Shown one piece after another: positions 24,915 to 33,482 of a stretch of 44,255 bases of DNA. This stretch comes from Actinomycetes bacterium. Lineage in GTDB: Bacteria; Actinomycetota; Acidimicrobiia; Acidimicrobiales; Palsa-688. Below the pieces are notes generated by a model, which worked only from the letters and a program-made list of their open reading frames with translations, had not been told where the DNA came from and ran no database searches. Every line of letters begins with the position of its first letter. Position 1 is the first letter of the stretch. A program made the translations under genes and the position numbers. Location: positions 1 to 44,255 of the forward strand of contig JAJZMF010000039.1 of NCBI GenBank assembly GCA_021850325.1, in the 5' to 3' direction.

Positions 24915-25676
24915 CTAACCCCGCAGCAGGTTGCCGAGCACGCCGCCCACGACCCCGCCCTCAGCTGCCGGGACCACCTGGGACTGGTCACCCAGGTAGG
25001 GCCCGAGGGCTGCGGCCAGGTTGGGCAGCGGCATGGACTGCAACCAGATCCGGCCCGGACCGGTCAGGGCGCACAGCCAGAAGCCGTCCGCCCCGAAGAT
25101 GCGGTTGGCGATGCCCTGCACCCGCTGGACCCGGAAGCTGACCGTCTCCTGGAAAGCACCTACGTGGCCCGGGTGCACCAGGAGGCTCTGGCCGGGCCCG
25201 AGGTCGTAGGTCGTCACCTCGCCCGAGAGCTCGACCCACGCCGTCCCCTGGCCCTCGAGGCGCTGGAGGATGAAACCCTCCCGGCCGAACAGGGCGCCGC
25301 CCAGGCTCTGCTGGAAGCCCATGCTCGGGGTTACGCCGTTGGTGCCGCAGACCCACCCGTGGCGATGGACCATGTAGCCCTGACCTGGCGCCACTTCGAG
25401 CGGGAAGATGTGGCCGGGCACCTTGGCCGCGAAGGACACCATGCCCTGGCCGCCGACGGCCTGGTAGACGGTCAGGAAGAGGCTCCCCCCGCCCATCACC
25501 CGCTTGAGGCCGCCCAGCAGGCCACCTCCACCGCCCTGGCCGGCCGAGGTCGTCTGGCTCATCTGGATGTTGGGCGTCATCCAGGAGAGCTCCCCGTGGT
25601 CGGAGACCAGCTGCTCCCCCGGGTCCAGCACCATCTCGAGGACCGGCATCGTAGAACCCTTGACCTGAGCCTGCAC
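24915..25676 (-). CDS. AIM24/TIGR00266-family protein
   Basis: The 253-residue protein opens with VQAQVKGSTMPVLEMVLDPGEQLVSDHGELSWM, the hallmark of the TIGR00266/AIM24 group, a double beta-roll fold. Later it has KVPGHIFPLEVAPGQGYMVHRHGWVCG, FILQRLEGQGTAWVELSGEVTTYDLGPGQSLLVHPGHVGAF and GFWLCALTGPGRIWLQSMPL. A glycine-rich loop GQGGGGGLLGGLKRVMGGG replaces the usual insert. I chose the GTG at 25676 because GAGGGGG precedes it and the family begins just before the MPVLE segment. Bacterial members are linked to membrane organisation, but function is unproven. The helical Pro-rich gene follows eight bases downstream. Confidence 0.88.
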   Translation of the reverse strand: MQAQVKGSTMPVLEMVLDPGEQLVSDHGELSWMTPNIQMSQTTSAGQGGGGGLLGGLKRVMGGGSLFLTVYQAVGGQGMVSFAAKVPGHIFPLEVAPGQGYMVHRHGWVCGTNGVTPSMGFQQSLGGALFGREGFILQRLEGQGTAWVELSGEVTTYDLGPGQSLLVHPGHVGAFQETVSFRVQRVQGIANRIFGADGFWLCALTGPGRIWLQSMPLPNLAAALGPYLGDQSQVVPAAEGGVVGGVLGNLLRG

Positions 25677-25974
25677 GTGCTCCCCCTCTGTGTGGCCAGC
25701 CTCCGGCAGCACAGCTGGCGCCAACCCGGCTGCGCCGATCATACCCGGGGACCGGCCCGCTGGTGCGCCCCTGGGCCCCGGGCACCAGGTGCGCCACAGG
25801 CCGCACGGAGGCCCTGCGGCGCGCCATTATGAGAGGAGGCCGGCGTCCCGCCAGGGCGATGGCCGCACGCCCCGGGCAGGAGACGGGACAGACCGGAGGG
25901 GGCCGGCCCCGACGGTCCAGCCGGACCGGACGGCCCGGACGGACCGGATGACAGAGGAAAGGAACGCTTTTACC
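25677..25974. other. Divergent intergenic region, AIM24-family gene and uxaA-like gene
   Basis: The 298 bases are GC-rich with no believable gene. AAAGGA lies ten bases before the uxaA-like ATG. Promoters for both directions must be here, but I can identify no hexamers with confidence. Confidence 0.4.
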
Positions 25975-27513
25975 ATGACCGCGAGCGTCACAGCTGTCCG
26001 TCTGCGGCCCGAGGACACGGTGGCCGTGGTCAGCGCACCCGTACCGGCGGGCACCGAACTGAGGGTGGGCGACCAGGTCGTCAAGGTGGCCCAGGACGTG
26101 CCCGCCGGCCACAAGGTGGCGGTGGCCGCAGCACCAGCCGGGAGCGAGGTGCGCAAGTACGGCCAGGTGATCGGCCTGGCCACCGTTGACATCAGGCCCG
26201 GCGAGCACGTGCACACCCACAACCTCGCCTTTGCCTCCCTGGGCCGGGACTACGCGTTCTGTGCCGACCTGGAGGCTTCGCGTATAGCCCCGGCAGCACC
26301 GGTGGCCACCTTCCAGGGGATCGTCCGGCCCGACGGCCGGGTTGCCACCCGCAACTACATCGGCATAGTCACCACGGTCAACTGCTCGGCCACGGTGGCC
26401 CGGATGATCGCTGCCCGATTCCAACGGGGCCCGGGGCTGCTGGACGAGTTCCCCCGGGTCGACGGCGTGGTCGCGCTCACCCACGGTTCGGGCTGCGGGA
26501 TGACCGGGTCGGGGGAGGGTTTCGACCTCCTGCGCCGGACCCTGCAGGGCTACGCGGTCCATCCCAACTTCGCCGGCCTGGTGGTGCTGGGACTGGGCTG
26601 CGAGGTCAACCAGGTGAGCGCCCTGGCCGAGAGCCTGGGCGAGCCCGTGGGCGCCCCCGTGCTGCCCATGACCATCCAGGGCAGCGGAGGCACCAGGGCC
26701 ACGGTGGAGCAGGCGACCGAGGCGGTCCTGGAGATGGCCCGCCAGGCCGACCGCGTGCAGCGGGTGCCGGTGCCCGCCAGCCACCTCGTCCTGGGCCTGG
26801 AGTGCGGCGGGTCGGACGGCTACTCGGGCATCACAGCCAACCCTGCCCTCGGGGTGGCGGCCGACATCCTGGTCAGCCACGGCGGGACCGCGGTGCTGGG
26901 CGAGACCCCCGAGATATACGGCGCCGAGCACCTGCTCACCCGACGTGCCACCAGCCCCGAGGTCGGCCAGAGGCTGGTTGACCGCATCGCCTGGTGGGAA
27001 CGCTACGTGGCGACCCTCGACGCCAGCCTGGACAACAACCCCTCACCCGGTAACAAGGCGGGGGGCCTCACGACCATCCTGGAGAAGTCCCTGGGGGCGG
27101 TGGCCAAGGGTGGCAGCAGCCCGCTCAGCGCCGTCTACGAGTACGCGGAGCCCATAACCGAGCGGGGCTTCGTCTTCATGGACACCCCCGGCTACGACCC
27201 CGTGTCGGTCACCGGCATGGTGGCCGGCGGGGCAAACGTGGTGTGCTTCACGACCGGCCGGGGGTCGGTCTTCGGCTCCAAACCGGCACCATGCCTGAAG
27301 CTGGCCACCAACACCGAGATGTACAGCCGCATGGAAGGCGACATGGACGTCAACTGCGGCGGCGTCGTCGATGGCAGTGCCACCGTCGAGTCTCTGGGCA
27401 GGGAGATCTTCGAGCTCGTCCTGGAAGTGGCCTCGGGCCGCCAGACCAAGAGCGAGGAGCTCGGCTTCGGCGACGAGGAGTTCACCCCCTGGCAACTGGG
27501 GGCGGTGCTCTGA
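25975..27513 (+). CDS. UxaA-family (altronate/galactarate-type) dehydratase
   Basis: The 512-residue protein contains both parts of the family in one chain. The N-terminal SAF-like domain is RLRPEDTVAVV...VPAGHKVAVAAAPAGSEVRKYGQVIG (about 1-80), with the metal-binding HTHN in GEHVHTHNLAF. The large dehydratase domain has GRVATRNYIGIVTTVNCSATVARMI, VVALTHGSGCGMTG, LGLGCEVNQVS, LGLECGGSDGYSGITANPALG and DNNPSPGNKAGGLTTILEKSLGAVAKGG. It removes water from a sugar acid such as altronate; the exact substrate is not known. The ATG at 25975 fits the family start; a second ATG at 25948 lacks a ribosome binding site. The hydrolase gene begins about nine bases after its stop. Confidence 0.93.
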   Translation: MTASVTAVRLRPEDTVAVVSAPVPAGTELRVGDQVVKVAQDVPAGHKVAVAAAPAGSEVRKYGQVIGLATVDIRPGEHVHTHNLAFASLGRDYAFCADLEASRIAPAAPVATFQGIVRPDGRVATRNYIGIVTTVNCSATVARMIAARFQRGPGLLDEFPRVDGVVALTHGSGCGMTGSGEGFDLLRRTLQGYAVHPNFAGLVVLGLGCEVNQVSALAESLGEPVGAPVLPMTIQGSGGTRATVEQATEAVLEMARQADRVQRVPVPASHLVLGLECGGSDGYSGITANPALGVAADILVSHGGTAVLGETPEIYGAEHLLTRRATSPEVGQRLVDRIAWWERYVATLDASLDNNPSPGNKAGGLTTILEKSLGAVAKGGSSPLSAVYEYAEPITERGFVFMDTPGYDPVSVTGMVAGGANVVCFTTGRGSVFGSKPAPCLKLATNTEMYSRMEGDMDVNCGGVVDGSATVESLGREIFELVLEVASGRQTKSEELGFGDEEFTPWQLGAVL

Positions 27514-27521
27514 CCCAGGGC

Positions 27522-28499
27522 GTGCAGCCGGCCCTGGCCCAGGGCACGTCGGGCGTGAGCACGGCACCCCGCGAGCTCCTGGTGGACGTGGGGGACGGGC
27601 CCGCGGTGCGCGCCTGGGAGGCGCCGGGGCCGCCCGGCGCTCCGGCGCTGCTGCTCCTGCACGGATGGACGGCCACCGCTGCCCTCAACTGGTACGGCGC
27701 CCTGCCCTACCTCGGCCGGCAGTTCCGCGCTCTGGCGCCCAACCTGCCCGGTCACGGCAGCGGGGGGCCCCGGGACAGGCCCTTCAGCCTGGACCGCTGT
27801 GCCGACGAGCTGGCCCGTCTCATGGTGCAGGCCGATCTGGTAGGGGCGGTCGTGGTGGGCTACTCCATGGGAGGGGCCGTGGCCCAGGTCCTGGCCCGCC
27901 GCCACCCCGAGCTGCTCGGTGGAGCGGTCATGTGCGCCACCGCCGCCGAGTTCGCCAGCCTGACCTGGCTGCGGCCGGCGGTCCGGGTCACGGCACGAGC
28001 CTGGTCGTCGGCGCTGCGCCGTTGGCCCGGCGCCGCTCAGCAACTGCTCGCCTGGCGCCTCGGGCGCCACGACGCTGCCACGGCACGCGCTGCCCGCCGG
28101 CAGGGCGAGCAGGCTCCCGGCCCGGCGGACCGGGCTGCAGGTGCGGCTGCAGCGCCGAGGCCTATGACCTGGCTGCGGCCCGTCCCCCACCCCCAGTGGG
28201 CGTTGGACGAGCGGGCGGAAGCCCAACTGGCGGCCCTGGTCGAGGCAGGGGCCGAGCTCAACGCCTATGACAGCTCCTCTTGGCTGCCCGGTCTCGGGGT
28301 ACGTTCCGCCGTGGTGGTGACAACGCGCGACACAGTGGTGGCACCGGCGCGCCAGGAGGCACTGGTCCGCCTGCTCCCCGGTGCGGCCCGCTTCGAGGTG
28401 GCGGCCGGGCACGACGCTGTCGTCTCCAGGCCCGACCTCTTCCTGCCCGTCCTGGCTGAGGCCTGCCGGTGTGCCGCATGCCCTGTCGCATACCCCTAG
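27522..28499 (+). CDS. Alpha/beta-hydrolase fold protein
   Basis: The protein has about 325 residues if it starts at the GTG at 27522; the GTG at 27555 is equally possible and the ribosome binding sites are poor. Visible parts are the oxyanion region LLLLHGWTAT, NLPGHGSGGPRDRPFSLD, nucleophile Ser115 in GYSMGG, acid in TTRDTVVAP and His in AAGHDAVV, so the catalytic triad is complete. A cap region rich in Arg and Ala lies between. It could be an esterase or lactonase; a lactonase acting with the sugar-acid dehydratase upstream would make sense but is only inference. Its last codons run into the palindromic operator of the next gene. Confidence 0.88.
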   Translation: MQPALAQGTSGVSTAPRELLVDVGDGPAVRAWEAPGPPGAPALLLLHGWTATAALNWYGALPYLGRQFRALAPNLPGHGSGGPRDRPFSLDRCADELARLMVQADLVGAVVVGYSMGGAVAQVLARRHPELLGGAVMCATAAEFASLTWLRPAVRVTARAWSSALRRWPGAAQQLLAWRLGRHDAATARAARRQGEQAPGPADRAAGAAAAPRPMTWLRPVPHPQWALDERAEAQLAALVEAGAELNAYDSSSWLPGLGVRSAVVVTTRDTVVAPARQEALVRLLPGAARFEVAAGHDAVVSRPDLFLPVLAEACRCAACPVAYP

Positions 28500-28508
28500 G
28501 GGTATGCG
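28487..28508. promoter_or_regulatory. CsoR/CstR-type operator (site 1)
   Basis: A perfect 22-bp palindrome with core ATACCCCTAGGGGTAT, i.e. TACCC-N4-GGGTA. It overlaps the hydrolase stop codon and precedes the 45-residue protein gene by 44 bases. Palindromes of this design bind CsoR-superfamily repressors that sense copper, persulfide or formaldehyde. Two further copies occur in the window. Confidence 0.8.
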
Positions 28509-28509
28509 C

Positions 28510-28515
28510 TACACT
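28510..28515 (+). promoter_or_regulatory. -10 box for the 45-residue protein gene
   Basis: TACACT begins two bases after the palindrome. The operator would lie in the -35/spacer region, where a bound repressor excludes polymerase. No good -35 box is seen. Confidence 0.4.
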
Positions 28516-28551
28516 AGTCCCGGTACCTTTCCCTTCCCAAGGAGGACTCCC

Positions 28552-28689
28552 ATGTGCTCACCTGCCGAATGCCCCAAATGCCACAAGGTCACCTGGTCCG
28601 GGTGCGGCCGCCACGTGGACCAGGTCATGCGCCACGTCCCGGCCCAGGACCGCTGCCGCTGCGACGAAAGACAGGGTGCCTCCCGCTGA
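28552..28689 (+). CDS. Small Cys/His-rich protein (45 residues)
   Basis: The protein has six cysteines and two histidines paired as CPKC, GCGRHVDQVM and RCRC. This suggests bound metal (zinc or copper) or a thiol/persulfide role. GGAGG lies six bases before the ATG. I recall similar short proteins (the TW-GCG-HVD pattern) in many actinobacteria but know of no proven function. Its own operator is a perfect CsoR/CstR-type palindrome, shared with the rhodanese-fused reductase and a DUF2892 gene, so it is probably induced by reactive sulfur or copper. A bidirectional terminator follows. It is cytosolic by sequence. Confidence 0.82.
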   Translation: MCSPAECPKCHKVTWSGCGRHVDQVMRHVPAQDRCRCDERQGASR

Positions 28690-28698
28690 GCGAGCGAC

Positions 28699-28737
28699 AA
28701 AAAAAGCCGGCTCCGTCCAACGGAGCCGGCTTTTTTT
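28699..28737. terminator. Bidirectional intrinsic terminator
   Basis: Stem GCCGGCTCCG / CGGAGCCGGC with the five-base loop TCCAA, flanked by seven A before and seven T after. The A/T tracts can also pair. It serves the 45-residue gene (plus) and the reductase-rhodanese gene (minus). It is the clearest terminator in the window. Confidence 0.95.
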
Positions 28738-28778
28738 GTTCGTGGCGGAGGAACGGCCGGGGCGCGTCCCTCCCGGCC

Positions 28779-30428
28779 TCAATAGTGGGACAGCTGTGTG
28801 CCCGCCCTCCAGGTCAGGTACCCGCCGTCGAGGTTGGCCACGTTGAAACCCCGGGAACGCAGCATCTGCCCTGCCGTGTGGGCACGTACCCCGACCTGGC
28901 AGTAGACGACGACCTTGCGGCCCTCGAGCTCGCGCGAGCGTTGGCGGATCTGGTCCAGAGGGATGTTGAGCGAGCCGGGTATGTGGCCCAGTGCATGCTC
29001 ACCCCGGGTGCGCACGTCGACCAGGAGCGCCCCGTCGCCCACCCGGTCCGCCAGCTCGTGCCACTGCACGGTCTCCTCCTGGCCGCTCAGGCGGTTCGCG
29101 GCCACATAACCGAGCATGTTGACCGGGTCCTTGGCCGAGCCGTAGGGCGGCGCATAGGCGAGCTCCAGATCGGCCAGGTCGGGGGCGCTGAGACCGGCCC
29201 GCATGGCCGTGGCGACGACATCGATGCGCTTGTCCGCCCCCTCGGTCCCCACCGCCTGAGCGCCCAGCACCGCCTCGGTCTCAGGGTCGACCAGGAGCTT
29301 GAGGGACACGCGCCCGGCGCCGGGGTAGTAGCCGGCGTGGGCGGTGGGATGGGTGTGCACCGCCAGGTAGGGGCGACCGGCGGCACGCAGCCGCTTCTCG
29401 TTCCAGCCCGTCACGGCAGCCGTGAGCCCGAACACCTTGATGATGGCAGTACCCAGCACGGGCCGGAACGGCCGCCCCCGGCCCGCGATGTCGTCGGCCA
29501 CCATCCGGCCCTGACGGTTGGCGATGTTCGCCAGCGGGACGAGCACGCGGCCCTGGTCGTTCACGCCCTCCTTCTCGACCGCGTCCCCGATGGCGTAGAT
29601 GCGGGGGTCGGAGGTACGCAGCCGCTCGTCGACGGCGATGCCGCCCAACGGGCCCAGCTCGAGGCCGGCCTGGCGGGCCAGTGCCGTGTCGGGCCGCACC
29701 CCGATGGCAAAGACCACCACGTCGGCGGGCAACGTGGCCCCGTTGGAGAGCTCGACGCTATCGGGGAGCACTTTTGTCAATGACGTCCCCACTACGACGT
29801 CGACCTTGTGGGCGGCCAGCTCGGAGTGCACGAGAGCGGCCATCTCGGTGTCCAGGGGGGCCAGCACCTGGTCGGCGAGCTCCACCACTGTCACCGCCAT
29901 CCCGGCCCGGCCCAGGTTCTCGGCCAGTTCGAGCCCGACGAAGCCTCCCCCCACCACCACGGCGGTGGGGGTCACCCCCAGCGGGTGCGACAAGGCAGCC
30001 GTCGCAGCCTTCACCTTGTCCATGTCCTCCACCGTCCTCATGGTGAACGCCCTCTCCACGCCCGGCACATCGGGGACGAACGGGACAGCTCCGGGCGAGA
30101 GCACGAGGTGGTCCCAGTGCAGCTCGTAACGCTCGTCCGTGATGACGTTGCGCACCGCGACGGTCGAGCGTGCACGGTCCACCGAGAGCACCTCACTGTC
30201 CACCCTGACGTCCATCCCGAGCTGGGCCCGCAGGGCCTCCGGGCTCTGGAGGAGGAGGTCGTCGCGGTCGGCGATGACACCTCCCACGTGGTAGGGCAGG
30301 CCGCAGTTGGCATAGGAGACGTAGTGGCTGCGCTCCAGGACGATTACCTCTTCGGCGTCGTCCAGCCGGCGCAAGCGGGCAGCCGCGGACATACCGCCCG
30401 CGACGCCGCCAACGATTACGGTTGTCAT
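28779..30428 (-). CDS. CoA-disulfide reductase fused to rhodanese (CoADR-RHD type)
   Basis: The 549-residue flavoprotein has an FAD motif VIVGGVAGGMSAAARLRR, single active-site Cys42 in YANCGLPY (the CoA-disulfide-reductase type with one cysteine), an NAD(P)H motif VVVGGGFVGLELAENLGRAG, FAD-binding IYAIGDAV and a dimerisation domain. From about residue 455 it carries a rhodanese domain with catalytic Cys510 in CQVGVR. Such fusions reduce CoA-disulfide or CoA-persulfide and handle sulfane sulfur. The operator TACCC-N4-GGGTA lies 13 bases upstream of the ATG, so it has its own regulated promoter. I infer a role in reactive-sulfur detoxification. Confidence 0.93.
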   Translation of the reverse strand: MTTVIVGGVAGGMSAAARLRRLDDAEEVIVLERSHYVSYANCGLPYHVGGVIADRDDLLLQSPEALRAQLGMDVRVDSEVLSVDRARSTVAVRNVITDERYELHWDHLVLSPGAVPFVPDVPGVERAFTMRTVEDMDKVKAATAALSHPLGVTPTAVVVGGGFVGLELAENLGRAGMAVTVVELADQVLAPLDTEMAALVHSELAAHKVDVVVGTSLTKVLPDSVELSNGATLPADVVVFAIGVRPDTALARQAGLELGPLGGIAVDERLRTSDPRIYAIGDAVEKEGVNDQGRVLVPLANIANRQGRMVADDIAGRGRPFRPVLGTAIIKVFGLTAAVTGWNEKRLRAAGRPYLAVHTHPTAHAGYYPGAGRVSLKLLVDPETEAVLGAQAVGTEGADKRIDVVATAMRAGLSAPDLADLELAYAPPYGSAKDPVNMLGYVAANRLSGQEETVQWHELADRVGDGALLVDVRTRGEHALGHIPGSLNIPLDQIRQRSRELEGRKVVVYCQVGVRAHTAGQMLRSRGFNVANLDGGYLTWRAGTQLSHY

Positions 30429-30440
30429 AATCCCAGCCTA

Positions 30441-30454
30441 TACCCCCCCGGGTA
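30441..30454. promoter_or_regulatory. CsoR/CstR-type operator (site 2)
   Basis: TACCC-CCCC-GGGTA, with an extra A at 30440 (ATACCC...GGGTAC), lies just upstream of the reductase-rhodanese start and within the 47-base gap after the IclR gene. The spacing equals that of site 1. Confidence 0.7.
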
Positions 30455-30475
30455 CCGTTGTCCAAGAGGCTTGCG

Positions 30476-31243
30476 TCACTCCGCCCAGGGGCCCTGCCCG
30501 GGCAGGGCCCCTCCGCCGGCCGGGGCGGCGGCACCTGCGCTGGTGGTGCCGGTGGGCATGCCGGTGACAGGCACCGGTGCCGTCGTACGGGCCAGCGCCC
30601 GGGCCACCTCCCCGGCGGCCTGGACGACCAGGTGACCGTAGCGGTAGCCAGGTGACCGGCTGGTGCGCTCGACCGGGCCGGAGACCGACACCGCGGCCAC
30701 CAACACCCCCGCCTCGGTCACCGGCGCGCTCACCGAGGCCACCCCGACCTCCCGTTCCTCCACGCTCTCGGTCCAGCCCGCGGGGTCGCTCGGGGGCAGG
30801 CCGGAGAGCACCCGGCCGGCGGAACCGAGCTCCAGGGGCAGTGAGGCGCCCGGGGCGACGATGGTGCGCAGGCTGTGGGGGGACTCCAGCGACACTATGC
30901 ACACCCGCCGGCCGCCCTCGGCCACGAAAAGCTGGGCGCTCTCGCCGGTCAGGTCCCGCAACCGGGCCAGGGCCGGGCCGGCGGCTTCGGCCAGGCTGGG
31001 GCGCTGGCGCGCCGCCGACGTCCCCAGTTCGACCAGGCGCGCACCCAGGCGGTAACCGCCGTCGGCCCCCTTGTCCACCAGCCCATGGGCCACCAGGGCA
31101 CTGGCCAGCCGGTGGGCGGTGGCACGGGGCAGGCCCAGTGCGGCCGTGAGCCCGGCCAGGCTGGTGGGCCCGGCGGCAGCCAGGTGGTCCAGCAGGGCCA
31201 CCGCCTTGCCCAGTGAGGCCGCACCGGGTACGCTGTCTCTCAT
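30476..31243 (-). CDS. IclR-family regulator, likely NdgR/LtbR-type regulator of leuCD
   Basis: The 255-residue protein has an N-terminal winged helix (SLGKAVALLDHLAAAGPTSLAGLTAALGLPRATAHRLASALVAHGLV) and an IclR effector domain. The C-terminal 30 residues are low-complexity Pro, Gly and Ala. It faces leuC across 104 bases, as NdgR in Streptomyces and LtbR in Corynebacterium do. Those proteins repress or activate leucine synthesis, so the same role is inferred. I chose the ATG at 31243. It has no ribosome binding site but lies six bases after a -10-like TACTAT, so the message is probably leaderless. A long alternative start at 31279 is rejected. Confidence 0.88.
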   Translation of the reverse strand: MRDSVPGAASLGKAVALLDHLAAAGPTSLAGLTAALGLPRATAHRLASALVAHGLVDKGADGGYRLGARLVELGTSAARQRPSLAEAAGPALARLRDLTGESAQLFVAEGGRRVCIVSLESPHSLRTIVAPGASLPLELGSAGRVLSGLPPSDPAGWTESVEEREVGVASVSAPVTEAGVLVAAVSVSGPVERTSRSPGYRYGHLVVQAAGEVARALARTTAPVPVTGMPTGTTSAGAAAPAGGGALPGQGPWAE

Positions 31244-31249
31244 AGCGGA

Positions 31250-31255
31250 ATAGTA
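31250..31255 (-). promoter_or_regulatory. -10 box of the IclR gene (leaderless)
   Basis: TACTAT on the minus strand lies six bases before the ATG, so transcription would start at the A of the start codon. No clear -35 is seen; the adjacent palindrome overlaps the spacer. Confidence 0.45.
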
Positions 31256-31270
31256 TCCCACCATATGGGA
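31256..31270. promoter_or_regulatory. Operator palindrome in the leuCD-iclR divergent promoter
   Basis: TCCCA-CCATA-TGGGA is an inverted repeat between the divergent starts, directly beside the regulator's -10 box. It is a plausible site for the IclR regulator acting on both directions. Confidence 0.55.
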
Positions 31271-31347
31271 CAAGGCCATCCAAGCCCGTCCTCACCGGGC
31301 CCGTACGCAAGGCCCCGGGGTGCCCCGCCAGTGACAAGGAGGCAATG

Positions 31348-32757
31348 ATGGGTAACCAAGCCCGGCCGTCCACCCTGGCCGAGAAGGTCTGGCAACGTCA
31401 CCTGGTGCGCTCGGCGCCCGGTGAGCCCGACCTGCTCTACATCGACCTGCACCTGGTGCACGAGGTCACCTCGCCTCAGGCCTTCGACGGCCTCCGCCTG
31501 GCCGGGCGCCGGGTACGCCGGCCGGACCTGACGGTCGCCACCATGGACCACAACGTGCCCACCACGGAGCTCGCAGTCGTGGAGGACCCGGTCTCGGCCC
31601 GTCAGATGGAGGTGCTCGCCGCCAACTGTGCCGAGTTCGGGATCAGCCTTTTCCCGATGGGCCACGCCAACCAGGGCATCGTCCACATCATCGGGCCCGA
31701 GCTGGGGCTCACCCTCCCGGGCATGACGGTGGTGTGCGGGGACAGCCACACGTCGACCCACGGGGCCTTCGGTGCTCTCGCCTTCGGCATAGGCACGAGC
31801 GAGGTAGAGCACGTCCTCGCCACCCAGACCCTCCCCCAGAGCCGGCCCAGGACCATGGCCGTCAACGTGGAGGGCGCGTTGCCGGCGGGGGTGACGGCCA
31901 AGGACGTGGTCCTTGCCATCATCGGCCGTACCGGTACCGGGGGTGGGATCGGCCATGTGATCGAGTACCGCGGCAGCACCATCCGAGCCCTGTCCATGGA
32001 AGGGCGGATGACGGTTTGCAACATGTCGATCGAGGCCGGGGCGCGCGCCGGTATGGTGGCCCCCGACGATACGACCTTCGCCTACATCGAAGGCCGCCGG
32101 TTCGCCCCCAGGGGGAGCGCCTGGGAGGTGGCGCTGGACGACTGGCGTTCCCTGGCCACCGACGAAGGGGCGGAGTTCGACAAGGTGGTGGACATCGACG
32201 CCGCTACGCTCAGCCCCTACGTGACCTGGGGCACCAACCCGGGGCAGGTCATCCGGCTGGACGGCTCGGTCCCCTCTCCCGACGAGCTTGACGAGCCCTC
32301 GGCCCGGGAGGCTGCCCGACGGGCACTGGCTTACATGGGCCTGCAGCCCGGCACGCCGATGCGCGAGGTCACGGTGGGCACGGTCTTCATCGGCTCCTGC
32401 ACCAACGGGCGGATCGAGGACCTGAGGGCAGCAGCCGCGGTGGCAGCCGGTCGGTCGGTCGCCCCCGGGGTGCGCGCCCTGGTCGTCCCCGGGTCGGGCC
32501 AGGTCAAGGAGCAGGCAGAGCGGGAGGGCCTGGACCGGGTGTTCCGACAGGCCGGCTTCGAGTGGCGCAATCCCGGTTGCTCGATGTGCCTGGCCATGAA
32601 CCCGGACAAGCTCGCCCCGGGCGAGCGTTCCGCCTCGACCTCCAACCGCAACTTCGAGGGCCGCCAGGGCCCCGGCGGCCGCACCCACCTCGTCTCCCCC
32701 GCCGTCGCTGCCGCCACCGCCGTCGCCGGCCACTTCGCCTCACCGGAGGACTTCTGA
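31348..32757 (+). CDS. leuC: 3-isopropylmalate dehydratase large subunit
   Basis: The 469-residue aconitase-family subunit interconverts 2- and 3-isopropylmalate in leucine synthesis. Iron-sulfur ligands are visible as C in GSCTNGR and the two C in [26 protein letters not shown] and [24 protein letters not shown] are diagnostic. Two ATGs adjoin; I chose the second (31348), which is five bases after AAGGAGG. The first would be only two bases away. leuD follows with a one-base overlap. The divergent IclR gene is the likely regulator. Confidence 0.97.
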   Translation: MGNQARPSTLAEKVWQRHLVRSAPGEPDLLYIDLHLVHEVTSPQAFDGLRLAGRRVRRPDLTVATMDHNVPTTELAVVEDPVSARQMEVLAANCAEFGISLFPMGHANQGIVHIIGPELGLTLPGMTVVCGDSHTSTHGAFGALAFGIGTSEVEHVLATQTLPQSRPRTMAVNVEGALPAGVTAKDVVLAIIGRTGTGGGIGHVIEYRGSTIRALSMEGRMTVCNMSIEAGARAGMVAPDDTTFAYIEGRRFAPRGSAWEVALDDWRSLATDEGAEFDKVVDIDAATLSPYVTWGTNPGQVIRLDGSVPSPDELDEPSAREAARRALAYMGLQPGTPMREVTVGTVFIGSCTNGRIEDLRAAAAVAAGRSVAPGVRALVVPGSGQVKEQAEREGLDRVFRQAGFEWRNPGCSMCLAMNPDKLAPGERSASTSNRNFEGRQGPGGRTHLVSPAVAAATAVAGHFASPEDF

Positions 32758-33356
32758 TGCAACCAGTAAGAGCCATCACCGGTCGCGCCGTCCCCCTGGA
32801 CCGCAGCGACGTCGACACGGACCAGATCATCCCCGCCTCGTGGCTGAAGAGAGTGGAACGGACCGGCTTCGGCCAGGGCCTGTTTGGCCAATGGCGTGAC
32901 GACCGGGGCTTCGTCCTCAACAAGCCCGAGCATGCGGGCGCCACGGTCCTGGTCGCCGGGCCCAACTTCGGGACCGGGTCGTCCCGGGAGCACGCCGTGT
33001 GGGCGCTCATGGACTACGGCTTCCGGGCCGTCGTGTCCCCACGCTTCGGGGACATATTCCGCAACAATTCGACCAAGTCCGGCCTCGTGCCGGTCCAGGT
33101 CAGCCCCGACGTGGCAACAGCGCTCATGGAAGCCGTGCAGGCGGACCCGACGCTCGAGGTGACCATCGACGTCGAACGCCTGCGGCTGGAGGCCCCGGCA
33201 GCCGGCATCGAGGCGAGCTTCCCCCTCGACCCCTTCACCCAGCACCGGCTGTTGGAGGGCCTGGACGACATCGGCCTCACCCTGCAGTACGCAGACGACA
33301 TCAGCTCCTACGAGCCCGGCCGGCCCTCCTGGCTGCCCTCGTTGGCCGGCCACTGA
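32757..33356 (+). CDS. leuD: 3-isopropylmalate dehydratase small subunit
   Basis: The 199-residue partner of LeuC carries [32 protein letters not shown] at the N terminus and [43 protein letters not shown]. The stop of leuC and the ATG of leuD overlap as TGATG, so both subunits are coupled in translation. Length and motifs are normal. Confidence 0.97.
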   Translation: MQPVRAITGRAVPLDRSDVDTDQIIPASWLKRVERTGFGQGLFGQWRDDRGFVLNKPEHAGATVLVAGPNFGTGSSREHAVWALMDYGFRAVVSPRFGDIFRNNSTKSGLVPVQVSPDVATALMEAVQADPTLEVTIDVERLRLEAPAAGIEASFPLDPFTQHRLLEGLDDIGLTLQYADDISSYEPGRPSWLPSLAGH

Positions 33357-33482
33357 GCGTCCCCGCCCGGACCGGGCGCGCCGTCGCGACGGCCACCCGG
33401 CCCGGGCCGGCTCAACCGGCCAGGAGAGGGGCGATGACCAGCACGCCTGCACGGCGACCGCGCCGGTACTCTGGCACCGGCG

